A stretch of DNA of 64,000 nucleotides from positions 6,570,325-6,634,324 of the forward strand of contig CM030935.1 of assembly GCA_018136815.1 (NCBI GenBank), given 5' to 3'. The notes beneath the pieces are model-generated. The model did not search any database. It saw nothing but the letters and a program-made list of their open reading frames with translations, and was not told the origin of the DNA. Below, piece by piece: positions 53,169 through 63,930 of this stretch. The translations under genes and the position numbers were made by a program. Numbering within the stretch: position 1 is the first letter of the stretch; each line of letters starts with the position of its first letter. Origin of the DNA: Isochrysis galbana. Its lineage: Eukaryota > Haptophyta > Isochrysidales > Isochrysidaceae.

Positions 53169-53769
53169 GTTCGCCTTCATCTTGAGCATGTTCTCGCAAC
53201 GACATAAAACATACTACTACTTTTGATTCTTGGCTCGCCAATTGCAACTAGCATGCCGATGGCACAAATCATCTGGGCCAATGGCGCGACCGGAAGTCAC
53301 CTCGAAAGGAGATGAATCTGGCGTCATCTCAACTTTGCACATATGGCATTGGCATGAATATATGCGAGCCTCCAAGTGCAGTCCAACGCCAATAGCCAAA
53401 AAAGAGCCTTATGAGGGTCCTCATTGCAAGTGATTCAAGGCGTGGGAGATGCGGTAAGGCTTGCAAGAGGCCTGCACATCTCCATCTGTGAGGCGCGAGC
53501 AATTGTACCGCGCCGGGTGATGAAGACTAAGAGCGCATTATCGGCGCGCCTCCGCGACTCTCGGTGGGTGCATCATCATCTAATAGTGCACATGCTAGGG
53601 GTGGGTGCCTGGTTGAGGTCCAGCCGTCCTAACATATGAGAGCGCCAGCTGCCTGCCAGTTGCCGCAGCCATTTCACACCTTGCGTTAGCCTTATCGGCA
53701 AAAAGAGAGTCACGCATGTCGCCGCACGTGCACGTGCGCCCGAGAGGGATGAGGGCGGGCGGCAGTGAC

Positions 53770-54721
53770 CTATGGGGCAACGAGCTCCTCGAGGGCATCC
53801 TTCTCGGTGGCCCACCTGAAAATGCTGGCTTCCAGGGAGCCGTCTGTATATTGTTCCTGCACAGCAGATGATGCGGGGAGGTGACGAGCCCGCACGAGTG
53901 AGCGCTCACGCGTGCGCGCATAATCAGGCGGAGCGCTCGATGGGCTGGCCACGCCGACAGCGCTGGCCCAGGCCGTGTGACACCTGCAGCTCGCCATCAC
54001 GGAACCAGAGGGTGGTTGGGTAGCCGCTTGCGTCTGACTCGTCGCCCGAGACTCCAAACTCGGTGCACAACGGCGTGTACTTGATGCAGTCTACCTTGGC
54101 CACCTTCAGCTTGCCGCTGAAGCTGTACGAACCATCCTCGATCTTGGACCCGAACGAATCGAGCGCGTCGACCATCTCTTGGCATGCTTGGCACTGCGGG
54201 TCAATGAAGCTGACCAGCGCCGAGCCTCGGAAGCCGGGGCTGGTCTTGAGCTTGCGACCGTCGAAGGCCTTGGACGAGAGGAAGGGAGTCTTGCCCGCTC
54301 TGGCCCTTTTGGGTGCTCCGACGCCCTGGCCTGCCGGCACGAGCACAACCCAGACAAGCGAGATGACGACCGCGAGTGCCGAGAGCACAAACACGAGGTT
54401 TGTGGCGGGAGGGGGGGGACTTACGGGCTTGGCAGAAAGGTGGGCGGATGAGGAGGAAGTCTCCCCCTCCCCGTCATCGCTCGGCAGCGCCTCCTCCTCG
54501 CCTTCTACCTCCTCCTCACCCTGCTCACTCTCGATCTCTTCATCTTCTTTCGGCTCTCTCTCCCTCTTGTCCTTCTCCTCGCCGTGCTGGGCGGCGGAGG
54601 GCCTGGCGGGCGACTTGGAGCGACGGGACGGCTTGTCTTGCGAGAGGGGCCTGCTCGTGGAGCGCACGGGCGACTTGCTGGCGCGGACGGGAGGGTTTGA
54701 GGGGGACTTGGTGGAGGGCAT
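53770..54721 (-). CDS. Membrane-anchored thioredoxin-like protein
   Basis: Two exons on the minus strand, 54721-53984 and 53856-53770 (274 aa, phase 0). Residues 1-100 are Ser/Pro/Lys then Glu/Asp-rich, with SPVR/SPAR-type repeats. One hydrophobic segment (NLVFVLSALAVVISLVWVVL, about 108-128) would anchor it. A thioredoxin fold follows: ALVSFIDPQCQACQEMVDAL with a C177-Q-A-C180 redox pair, LKVAKVDCIKYTPLCTEFGV, then SGYPTTLWFRDGEL with the conserved cis-Pro. Exon 2 supplies the last strand and helix (IFRWATEKDALEELV), which makes the splice convincing. The family exchanges disulfides, usually in the ER lumen (TMX/PDI). Having the domain C-terminal to the anchor suggests a type II protein. Divergent from the Mpv17-family gene. 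Confidence 0.85.
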
Positions 54722-55434
54722 TGGCAACAGGGGGGGGAGAGAGAGAGAGACAGGAAGAGAGAGAGAGAGAGATGGATGCGCCGTGGACTGGCCTGGCGGG
54801 TGGCCGTGAGGATTGAGAATAGAGGGGGAGAAAGGGATAATATATTGGAGGGGGTGGACGAGGAAAGAGAATGTTTGGGTGGGCGTTGTCCGCGCTATAC
54901 TTTTCTTTGTGCTCTGTGTGTGTGTGGGGGGGGGGGGGGGGCGCTTCTTCTAAGGGGAGGAGGAAGTCAAAGAAGAGAGAGAGAGAGAGAGAAGAGAGAG
55001 TGCTGAGATCAAACGGGAAAGCCTGAGCGATCGAGGAGAGAGGAAAGAAGAGCAACAAAGAGAGAGAGATGGAGAAGGAGAGCAGACAGAGAGAGAAAAA
55101 GCAGGGGATAGAATAGGAGAAAGAGGAGAAGAGAGAGAAGGAGAGGAGAGGGAGAGGAGAGAGAGAGAGAAGAGAGAGAGCGCCATGATGACTAACCTTA
55201 GAACGTCGCGTGGCAGGTAGACGAGCCTGTCGCACCGGTTAGCAGTAAAGTAAAGTAGTGAGTTAGAATAGAGTAGAGTAAAGTAGAGACGGTCGCCCTT
55301 AGGCGTTCTGCCACCCGTCGTAGAACTTAGAGAGCGACCGGGAAGTCTCCCGGAGCCGCTCGCGCAGCGGAGTCTCGGCACCGCTCTCCCTCCCCCCTTC
55401 CTCTCCTCCACCTCTCCCCCTCCCTTTCGCTGGG
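54722..55434. promoter_or_regulatory. Divergent region, GA-rich with TAAAGTAG repeats
   Basis: 54735-55185 is GA-rich (CT on the minus strand). A (GT)n-G run spans 54917-54941. 55244-55288 contains several AGTAAAGTA/AGTAGAG words like those upstream of the J-domain gene. 55380-55430 is a short CT-rich leader for the plus-strand gene. Confidence 0.4.
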
Positions 55435-56124
55435 ATGGCTCTTCAACTGGCTCTGAGCGTCGGCCTGCTTGCTCTCTCGCCCCGCGCGCCGCTCCTCCGC
55501 CCGCCCCGCGCCGCAGCGAGGGCGGGGGACGGAGCGCAGGCTCTCGACGGAAGTCTCGCTCCTTCTCTCTCAGAGCTGTGGGGCAGCTACAACCAGGCGC
55601 TGGTGACGAGCCCGCTGGTGACCAAGGCAATCACTGCCGGTGTCATCATTGGCGCCGGCGACACCGCCGCCCAGCTCATTGAGAGCCGAGGCGCCCGCTT
55701 CGATGGCGCACGAGCACTGCGCTGGGCCGCATTTGGGCTACTGCTGCAGGGGCCGTGGAACCACTTTTTCTACCAGCTTCTTGACGGCTCACTACCGCCC
55801 ACACCCTCGCCATTCACGCTCGTCACGCTCGAGAAGGTCGGAATTGACCAATTCATCCAGGCGCCTATCTTCACTATTATCATCCTCTTATTTTTTGCTG
55901 TGGTTGAGGGTAAGGGGATTGCGTATGCACGGGATCAGATCAAGAATGAGCTGGGAGGGATCCTGGTTAAGAACTGGTCGGTCTTCTTACCAGCGACTGT
56001 GATCAACATCAGCTTTTGTCCTCCCGAGCTCCGCGTCCTCTTCCTCAACTGTGTCTTCTTCGGATGGGTCATCTACCTGTCGCTCTTTCTCAACCAGAAC
56101 ACCGAGGTGGAAGGAGGGCGGTGA
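55435..56124 (+). CDS. Mpv17/PMP22-family membrane protein
   Basis: 229 aa in one exon. Residues 1-40 (MALQLALSVGLLALSPRAPL then Arg/Ala-rich) look like an organelle-targeting leader, possibly signal plus transit peptide. The family core follows: YNQALVTSPLVTKAITAGVI with GAGDTAAQLIE, FDGARALRWAAFGLLLQGPW, NHFFYQLLD, KVGIDQFIQAPIF, and the C-terminal signature NWSVFLPATVINISFCPPEL then RVLFLNCVFFGWVIYLS. Four hydrophobic segments are visible. Mpv17 relatives sit in inner mitochondrial, peroxisomal or plastid membranes and act in channel or metabolite homeostasis. Target organelle is inference. It follows a short CT-rich leader. Confidence 0.9.
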   Translation: MALQLALSVGLLALSPRAPLLRPPRAAARAGDGAQALDGSLAPSLSELWGSYNQALVTSPLVTKAITAGVIIGAGDTAAQLIESRGARFDGARALRWAAFGLLLQGPWNHFFYQLLDGSLPPTPSPFTLVTLEKVGIDQFIQAPIFTIIILLFFAVVEGKGIAYARDQIKNELGGILVKNWSVFLPATVINISFCPPELRVLFLNCVFFGWVIYLSLFLNQNTEVEGGR

Positions 56125-56174
56125 CAAGGCGTCATCTCAGTGAACACTTGCTCGTGTACGTCGGCACGGAAATT

Positions 56175-56361
56175 CGATGTGATGAGTCCCCTTTTACACA
56201 AGCGTGCGGGGCATCTCACACAGGCTGGCTCGGCGACACGCCGACGGAGGAGGCCGGCCCATCGACTTGACGTGATGAGTCCCCTTCTACAAAAGCGTGC
56301 GGGGCATCTCTCATAGGCTAGCTCGGCGACACGCCGACGGAGGAGGCCGGCCCATCGACCA
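56175..56361. repeat. Tandem duplication of a ~92-bp unit
   Basis: 56175-56266 and 56268-56360 share TGATGAGTCCCCTT, AAGCGTGCGGGGCATCTC, GGCGACACGCCGACGGAGG and AGGCCGGCCCATCGAC. Confidence 0.9.
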
Positions 56362-57773
56362 TCTCTCCGTGGCCAATTCAAAGAATGCGTACGAAGAAAC
56401 CTTTTCAATATCATGTTGAGATCCGATGGAGTCGTGCTGTGCGCCCAACTACCGTGGCTCCTTCCTCGGAATTGAGAGTCTGATTGCTCCGAACACCAAG
56501 AGGCATGAGCCGCACATCCATCTTAGGATCACCTCGCCCCAAGGCCATGGCATGCCACTGTGCTTTGGCGCTCCTTGGCGGAAGAGGCCACAAGAGCACG
56601 ATGGGCAAATTGCGAAGCGTATGGTGAGGAATCTTCATCATTTAGAAGCAGTAGGACTGCCGTCTGTGGAAGTGGAACACGAAGCAGACGGAGGATGCTC
56701 ATGTAGATGTGAGCAAAATCACCCTGCAGAAGAGAAACTTCTTAATTTTGATCTAGGCCGAAAGGGGGTTTCCGGTTTGCCCCCAGGCTCCCTGGCGTGG
56801 AGACTCGACGGAGAGCCGGAGAGGGCGCGTGTGTTGGTGTTTGTTGGGGTGCGCGTGCGCAGGGGCTTGGTGCATGCATTGTGCACTGGAGCGGGGGAGG
56901 TACATAGGTACATATCATCGAGGGGGGGGGAGTGCGCCCCCCCCTTACCACTATGGACTACGGACACCTCGCTCGCCACGGGCATGGCGGGTGACCCGGG
57001 GCTAAAAAATTGTTTGTTGTGTCCATTTAGCTTTAAAAATTGTAGTAGTACATGCTACATGCTATTAACACCGCACACGCGGCTGCAGCACGGGCCTAAG
57101 GGCCCACTACTACTTTCACGCAGCAAACCTTCTACACCCCCACTCCCCCGGCCCTTCTCCCCCCGCCGTCAGGCATCCGAGCGGGGATAGAATAAAAAAA
57201 TTTCCAACTGGGAAGATGAAGATGCGCACCTGCACTGAGCCGCTGGCCGATGCTGCACGCCGACGCAAGTGAAGACGCAGGTGAAGATGTCCCTGCAGGC
57301 TCTGCAGAGACCCCGGCAGAGCCCGGGGGCGGGCGGGCGGGTCATCTGAGCGCCCCGGCTTGCATTCATGGTCATGTCTGGGGCCTAGGCTCCTTCAGAC
57401 GGCGAAGGGGTAGCGTTGCGCACTCCCGGGGTTGCTGTGGAGTGCTGCAGCGACAAACTGCGAGGATGCCTAGGCCCTGGCCAAAATGTCCGGACAGTCA
57501 ACAAGACATTTGGGGCTGTTTTGTCAAAAGGACATGTCCCGAAATGTCCCGGGACATTTGGGTGCCCCCTGGGGGGTGGCGCGCGCGAAAATGCGCGCGG
57601 GAACTGTTTTACCAGTAGAACGTCAATATCAGTACACAGGGCGGTCGGCGCTTTCAATCCATCCTTTTTTTTCCTTTGCACATGCTAATGTGGACCAAGG
57701 TTTTGTGATGAAGCTCGCAGCCTTGCCTCTCTTCTCTCACATTTCCTGTATCGTCGATCGTCTGATCGAAGAG
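56362..57773. other. Intergenic with palindromic ATGTCC block
   Basis: 57480-57605 is rich in (A)AATGTCC/GGACATT words, including the perfect 18-bp palindrome AAATGTCCCGGGACATTT (57542-57559) and GGACATGTCC (57530-57539). CGCGCGCGAAAATGCGCGCG-like inverted sequence follows at 57581. It may be the end of a foldback element. No gene is seen. Confidence 0.45.
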
Positions 57774-58100
57774 CTAGCCTGGGACGTTGGAGGCGTAGGT
57801 CTCGTCGGCGCGACACAGCAGCAGATCGCAGGCCAAGAGGGGATTGACCGCAAGGGCGGTATCCTCAATGATCTCGTCGAGCAGGGCGGAGAACCTTGCG
57901 TTGCCCGTGTCAGGCCCGGAGGCGGCTGCCAGGAGGTTGGCAAAGATGCCCCGGGTGTCACAGCCGACGGACAGCGCTCTCTCGAGGTTCATGGAGAACT
58001 TGAGGCGGTAGCCACCCCATGCCGCGGCCGCGGTATCCGTCGAGTCGGACTTCAGCTCTTTGGGGAACTTGAACTTGAGGCCGCACAGTTGCTCAGTCAT
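57774..58100 (-). CDS. Small ORF overlapping its upstream neighbour by ATGA, unknown
   Basis: 108 codons starting MTEQLCGLKFKFPKELKSDS. It is natural-looking, with a hydrophobic/acidic second half (FSALLDEIIEDTALAVNPLL). Its ATG overlaps the TGA of the upstream ORF (58097-58417) in an ATGA arrangement. That is unusual for a nuclear gene and reminiscent of compact viral or mobile-element genes. Alternatively the two are one protein split by a single-base frameshift. No domain recognised. Confidence 0.45.
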   Translation of the reverse strand: MTEQLCGLKFKFPKELKSDSTDTAAAAWGGYRLKFSMNLERALSVGCDTRGIFANLLAAASGPDTGNARFSALLDEIIEDTALAVNPLLACDLLLCRADETYASNVPG

Positions 58101-58417
58101 GCGGGCTTGCGGTAATTAGGGTTGTACTTGGACTTGGAACGGGATTCGAGCCACCTAGGGATGTAGGTGGCTGTGAAGAAGACGCGGCAGTGCCATTCTT
58201 GGCCGGACCGAGAGACAGGATTTTGGAGAACTTGGTGGATGTGCTCGAAGTGAGGCGAGTCTCGATAGAGCGAGGCGACTTGGAAAGCCTCATAGTCCAA
58301 GAGGTTCATCCACTCAGCGTTGATGATGTCACGCTCGCCCTCCGGGACGTACCCTGGGTCAGGTGGATGCTCTAGCCTTGGTGTCGACATCGGCGGCCTG
58401 GACATAAGGAACATCAC
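58097..58417 (-). CDS. Small ORF upstream of the ATGA overlap, unknown
   Basis: 106 codons (several in-frame Met near the start; MSTPRLEHPPDPGYVPEGER follows). It has natural-looking protein with EWMNLLDYEAFQVASLYRDS, EWHCRVFFTATYIPRWLESR and a basic Asn/Lys/Arg-rich end. Less GC-biased than neighbouring genes. No domain recognised; possibly part of an inserted element. Confidence 0.45.
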   Translation of the reverse strand: MMFLMSRPPMSTPRLEHPPDPGYVPEGERDIINAEWMNLLDYEAFQVASLYRDSPHFEHIHQVLQNPVSRSGQEWHCRVFFTATYIPRWLESRSKSKYNPNYRKPA

Positions 58418-59503
58418 CTAGGGTAGCCAAATCTCTTAGTAAGAACCACACCGGGAACCAATAAAGATCTCGCGTTATACAAACGAGAAAATCCGAGTCG
58501 AAACTCGATCAAGAGACGAACCACATTCTCCCGCCCCCTTCTCTCCAACTCCCGGCCGAAGCAGCGCGCGCGGCCTCCCTGGAACCAGCTCCTCCACTAG
58601 AGAGGGAACTGGGGAAGGGGAAGGGGGTTGCCAGGGGTTAAGGTTGGGTAGTAGGGAGGTGCACTAGCAAGCTGCCCCACGCCGCATACGTAGCGGGAAT
58701 TTTTAAGAAGATTTTTTTTAATCATGCCTCGCCCACACTCACACCTTCCGCGCGCGACAACACGGCACAAAAGAACCGAACTAGTAGCAGTGTACGATGG
58801 ATGAACATGATAGCTCGAACAAGGATAACAAGAAAGGAGAATGCGATTGCGTTGGAGCGCACCCGTGGGAAACTCTCACTTTCGTTTGTTTCCACGAGGC
58901 GCGGCACCCGCATGCCAATGCACGAGGGGTATGGCTTGCACACGACATGCACGTACCCAATTGGGCACCATAGACTGCTCTCAATCGATCTGGCTGCAAG
59001 CAAAATCTGGAAAAAGGTGTACCGACGTTGCACTTATCTGCAATATCTTTTCAGCCGACTCGTACGGTACGCCGTTGGATTCCTCGACTTTCCGTCGGGT
59101 GCAGTGACTTCCCGTCGGGTGCAATCAATCTCCACGCCTAGATCCAGTGTGACACGCAGCCGATCGACAGTACAACAAAAATTTGGGCGATACGCGTCCG
59201 TGGAAGGCGGCGGCACGTAGCTGGTAAGCTAACGCGACGCATACCTTGGAACGGGACGTTGCACACGGCGGGGTCGACGTCGCCCGACTTACTGCCAGTC
59301 GGGAACAATCACCCATGACACACTATCGGTGGCACCTCGCAGCGGCCTTATCGGTGGTCGCCAAAGCGATAGCACCTTTTAGTGGCAAACGAGAGCCCAA
59401 CGTAGGAGGCGAAGGCCCGAGCGGTATGGATTGGGAGAGGGGGCGGGGGGGGGGAGGAGCAACTTTACATTTTGCAATGCACGTCCATGCTGGCACACGG
59501 CGC
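58418..59503. other. Intergenic, 3' flank of the desaturase
   Basis: A short direct repeat (CTTTCCGTCGGGTGCA / CTTCCCGTCGGGTGCA) at about 59089-59122. Nothing else recognised. Confidence 0.4.
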
Positions 59504-61902
59504 TCAGCCGATGGCGTTCATCGCCTCCCACAATGCCGAGGTGTAGAAGCCGTGCCCCGGGTCACGCTTGGCTTTACGAGCCTCAAGGGCAGCCTCGCGG
59601 AGCGCAGAGATTGTGAGCGCATTGGCCTCGAAGAAGCCCGGTTCGTGATATGGGATACCGTGCTTGGCACACACGGCACGGACGAGCTCGCGCGCTTTGC
59701 GCAGGTTGTGCCGAGGCAACCGCGGGTAAAGGTGATGCTCGATCTGTGAAAGTAGACCAAAGCTTGTGGCATTAGAGAATTGGCGTGGGACGTGAGCGCA
59801 GCGGCGCATGGAGGGCCCCCGAGGCGACGCGGGCTGAGGATGTGGTCCACATGCGCACCTGAAACTGGAGCCCGATGTGAAGCCAGTCGAGGCACTCGGG
59901 TGTGGCGACATTCATGGTAGTCTTGAGTTGTGTGATGTACCACTCGTCCGTCTCGTCATTGTAGCCGTGCCCATGATACGTTTCCATGGCCCAGTGCGAG
60001 ACGGTGATCTGCACGTGCAGCAGCGCCGTGACGGCGTGCGAGATAAGGATCCAGCCGACCGTCTCTGCCCAAGTAGGCATGGAGAGCGCCACCGCAGCAA
60101 CCCATGTCGCGTAGACGACGAGCGCGGCGGCCTCTATCCGCCGGTAGTGCACTTCGCGTCCCGAGGAGGAAAGGAGCAACGTCCACGACTGCACATAGAG
60201 GTTGAACCGGGCGAACATCATGACCGGGTAGAAGAGGAGGTGCTGGTCGGGGTGGGTGGAAGTGGGGGAGGGGATGAGAGAGCAGGTGGGACGGGCAAGG
60301 GCGGGCGCTGAGGCACGCGCGGTGCGGGGCGCCAAACCTGGTGGGCAACGAGGAATCGCTCGACCGCGCCGAAGTTGAAGACCTTGTTGTGGTACGAGGA
60401 CAGGTACGGGTGGTCAAAGATCTTGGCGGCGACGGCAAAAACGGGCAAGTGCTGGATATCGGGGTCGTTTTCAACCGAATTGCACACGACGTGGTGCGTG
60501 TTGTGCGAGCGCTTCCACCAGCCTGGGTAACAGATCACGTGGGCGGGCGCTGAGTGGCGTCAAAGGCGAACTCAAGAGGATTGGAATTGGCCCAGCGGTG
60601 GCGGCGGTCGCGGCGCGTACCCGTCGAGATGCCCATGAGCGCGTTGCCAATCGTGGATCCGACACACATATCAGTGTAAAACATGTGCGACACGCCAGAG
60701 TGGCCGAGGTCGTGCCCGAGGCCGGCGAGCTGCTGCCAGAAGATGCCCATCACTGTGGCGCCGAGCATGTGCGCAGCGGGAGAAGCACAGGCCAGCGAGA
60801 GGTAGAGTGCCGACGTGAAGAGGGCGAAGTACCAGGTTCCCATCTTGGCGTAGTAGCGCATGTCAGTCTGAACGAGCAGCACGCATATGGGGCGACGTGG
60901 GCGAGAGCGTGCATGAGAAGTAAAGTGGATGTGGGGGGAGAGGTTTCGGGGTCCGCGCACAGGCGAGGCGGGTCACCTTGAAGAGGCCGCGGCGGAGGAG
61001 CTCTTGCCGAACAGCGCGGAAGTCTTTGACGTGCTCAGGCACGGTGAGATCGGTCACCTTTCCAACCAGGAAGGCAGGAAGCAGTGTGCGGTAGACCTTG
61101 GCGCCGTGGTAGTTGGCGAAGACGTCTGTGCAGTCCTTGCCTGCCATGTTGACCAGCGGCAGCCACCCTCCAGGGTGCCGGTCGACATACCGCGTCACAT
61201 CGTACACGAGCCCGTCGACGATGATCCAAAGGTCGTCGCGGGTATTATGCTTGGCCACGTCGCCCATCCTGAAAAGCTTGATATTGCTGGTGCCGTTCGC
61301 CTGAAGCAGCGTCGGTGGCGGCAGGGACAGGTGCTTAGAGGCGCGGAGAAGGGAAGCAGTGCACGATGCTGTCGTCTTGGCGCCCTGCCCGCAAACCCAC
61401 TCTCCCTCCTCCCAATCTTCTATCCCTCCGCACTCGGCCCGCTCATCGTCCGTAGCTCGCTCTTCCCTAGCCTTCCTCCTCCCCCCCTCACGCCCCTCTC
61501 CCTCCCAGTCTCCCGTGTTGTCCCTCTCCCTCCCCACCCGGATCCCTCCCTCCTTGCCTCGCCAACTGGACTCACCGCCTTCCCGAGCTTTCCGGGATAC
61601 ATTGGCACGAACTTCGAGTCTCCGTCATCTTCCCTCCACACAAGCACGTCTTCTGCGCGCTCCTTCCCCGTCGTATCGCGCTGGGCGGCCTTCTGGGCCT
61701 CCTCCTCCTCTTCATCCGCTGAAGGTCCGAGCAGCCTTTGGGCGAGGAGGGCTGTGCTCGCTGCTGCGACGGCCCATTGGACCGAGCGCGTGCGAGAGGA
61801 GTCGGTTGGCTCGCCCTGGACCTTGGCTAGCGCCGTGGATGCCAGGGTGAGGAGGAGGAGGAGGAGGAGGAGGGAGGAGGGGGAGAGGGGGAGAGGGAGC
61901 AT
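59504..61902 (-). CDS. Cytochrome b5-fused front-end fatty-acid/sphingolipid desaturase with signal-like extension
   Basis: Six exons (minus): 61902-61576, 61300-60977, 60867-60621, 60522-60338, 60242-59859 and 59743-59504 (568 aa); all phases agree. Exon 1 encodes a Leu-rich signal-like segment (PSSLLLLLLLLTLASTALA) and an acidic linker. Exon 2 encodes a cytochrome b5 domain (WIIVDGLVYDVTRYVDRHPG, HPGG at 151-154, second His near 174). The di-iron desaturase follows with histidine boxes HDLGH (269-273), HNTHH (306-310) and QIEHH (489-493). The Gln of QIEHH and LYPRLPRHNL mark front-end desaturases, which add double bonds near the carboxyl or sphingoid head using electrons from their own b5. 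Regiospecificity (delta-5, -6 or -8) cannot be read from sequence. Exon 1 is unusual for the family but joins in frame with a perfect GTGAGT donor. Confidence 0.92.
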
Positions 61903-62260
61903 GGGGGAAAGAGGGAGAGGGGAGAAGGGCTGGGATGGGGTGGGGAGGAGAGGAGTAAAGGAGGCTGAAGAGAGGAAAGAGGAGAGGGGGGAAGATCGCG
62001 AGAGAGAGGAGGGGAGAGGGGAGGAGAGAAAGGGGGGGAACGAGTGGGGGGCGCGAGAGAGGAGAGTGACGACGAGAGAGTGAGAGCGAGCGCGTAGGGA
62101 ACCTCACGTTTTATTTTTTGAAAGGCGTCAAATATTACCTAAAGCCATTGAACGTTGGGGTATCTTCTGAGGCGCAGGGGTGCAAACACGCCACATACGT
62201 TTTCGCGGTGAATTGGTAAAAGAAGCGCCAGGAATCCGCGGGGGCAGGGGGAGAGTCAGG
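61903..62260. promoter_or_regulatory. Leader and upstream region of the desaturase
   Basis: 61905-62085 is GA-rich on plus, so CT-rich on the gene's strand directly before its ATG, the leader pattern seen in other genes here. Confidence 0.4.
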
Positions 62261-62291
62261 GGGCCGCTTTGCGCCAACAGCCGAGGAGGGG

Positions 62292-62295
<4 letters not shown>

Positions 62296-62337
<42 letters not shown>
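62296..62337. repeat. (GA)n microsatellite
   Basis: About 20 GA units. Confidence 0.95.
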
Positions 62338-62339
<2 letters not shown>

Positions 62340-62732
62340 GGGGAAGGAAGGAGGAATGAGGCAGCGAGCGGAACCCCCGGGGGGTAATAAAGTACTCACC
62401 CTCTTATAAGAAAGGGAGAAGAGGCCGACGACGGTAGGATGGGCTCGCCGCGGCGCACCGGGGAGTCCCGTGTTTGAGAAATCTCTTCTTTCGTCGGCAT
62501 TACAAGAAGAAATGAGCCGGGGGAGCTGGCACGGATTCTGTCGCAAGTCGACCTCCTCTCTCTCTGTCTTTCCCTCTCAGCACATCGTTGACTTCTGATT
62601 CAAGCAAGGAGGAGGAAGAAGAGAGAGATCGAAAGGAGGAGGAGGAGGATAGATATGGTGCCCTACCGGTGCCGCCCTCTAGATACGCCTTCTTCCCCGG
62701 TCTTCTTTCCCAATCTCTCCCCCTTCCCACTC

Positions 62733-62769
<37 letters not shown>

Positions 62770-62815
62770 TCTCCCTCTCTCCCTCTCTCTCTTCTCTCTC
62801 TCTCTCTCTCTCTCA
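62733..62815. repeat. (CT)n microsatellite with CCCTCTCT interruptions
   Basis: Mostly uninterrupted CT units; surrounding 62550-63000 shows no protein-like frame. Confidence 0.9.
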
Positions 62816-63289
62816 TTCGTCGTCCCGGACGCGATCGCCGTCTCTCTCCCACAAACTCTCTCCTCTCGCTGGCGCGCCCGGCAACGCGTCCCTCTCGGTA
62901 ATATCTCTCTCTCAGACTGTTCACATTATTTACGACGGAGCTCGTCTTGCACCCCTCCCCCCTCTCTGTCGTCCATCGATTCACATAATAAATGAGGTCA
63001 AGAATCATCTCAAACGCTTCTGTCACCCGCGCCCGCGAGGTCGCCAGCAAGAATCGAGGGATGATAGGAGACTATGAAAGAGACGTTACCCTCTCTCTTC
63101 TTTACGTTTGGGGTGGGCGGGAAGGGGCCCGAGCCTCCCTTGCCGCTGGCACCCTCCTTGGTCTCGATGGCTACTACGTTTAAAAGGAGCATGTGAGAGA
63201 GGGGGGGGGGGGGGGTGCCGCCGACGTGACCAAAAGCCGCCGAGAGAGACTCTGAGAGGGGGGCGATCTTCTCGCCCTCGGCAGCGGCC

Positions 63290-63292
<3 letters not shown>

Positions 63293-63384
<92 letters not shown>

Positions 63385-63401
63385 GGGGGGGGGGGGGGGG
63401 A
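63293..63401. repeat. (GA)n followed by poly-G
   Basis: About 41 GA units (63293-63374), then a G27-like run to about 63400. It is the longest simple repeat in the window. Confidence 0.95.
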
Positions 63402-63930
63402 AGAGAGGAGGACGACTTCTCATGTAATCGGACCTCCTCGCGGCAGGCGCTTGCTTGTCTACTTTTAGGAGAGACCGCGAAGGAAGAGGAGAGAGAGAGA
63501 GAGCAGCAGCAACAAGCCGAAAGAGAAGTTTGAGGGGGTGCAAGAAGAGAGAGAGCGAGGGATCCCCTCTCCCCTCCTCTCTCTCGCGTTCTTCCCCCCT
63601 CTCCTCTTTCCTCTCTTCAGCCTCCTTCACTCATCTCCTCCCGACCCCATCCGCCACCTCCACACACTCGAAACAGCACCAAGGAGGTACGCCGACGGCG
63701 AGATGTCTCCGAGATGCACGGAGATGGCCAATCCGCGAGCGTTGCGGAGTTGCAGAGCGCACGCCGTCGGTGTCACGTCTCTCGCAGGGGGACGCGGCGA
63801 AGGCGAGGTCGCGTCCCGTCGAAAGTGGACCATCGAGTTCAGTTTCATTTCATTTGCATCGCGGTAGTTTATGTATTACAGGGATGTGGGTCATCATTGA
63901 ACCTAATTTTAGTCTTTAACAAATCTTTGT
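63402..63930. other. Right-end spacer, no gene recognised
   Basis: 63560-63640 is CT-rich. A frame at 63538-63867 is low complexity at first, then short and unsupported. Confidence 0.35.

Larger units (their letters stand above)
52097..53769. other. Intergenic, with small tandem repeats
   Basis: It includes TCGCATCCGCG at 52304, a repeat match to 24125 at about 52705-52735, and two tandem repeats listed separately. 52790-53060 is AT-rich. No gene is seen. Confidence 0.4.

Noticed and set aside
60929..62083. 384-codon plus-strand frame antisense to the desaturase
   Set aside because: It runs across the desaturase exons and introns and their GA-rich leader; no domain, and the minus-strand gene explains the region fully.
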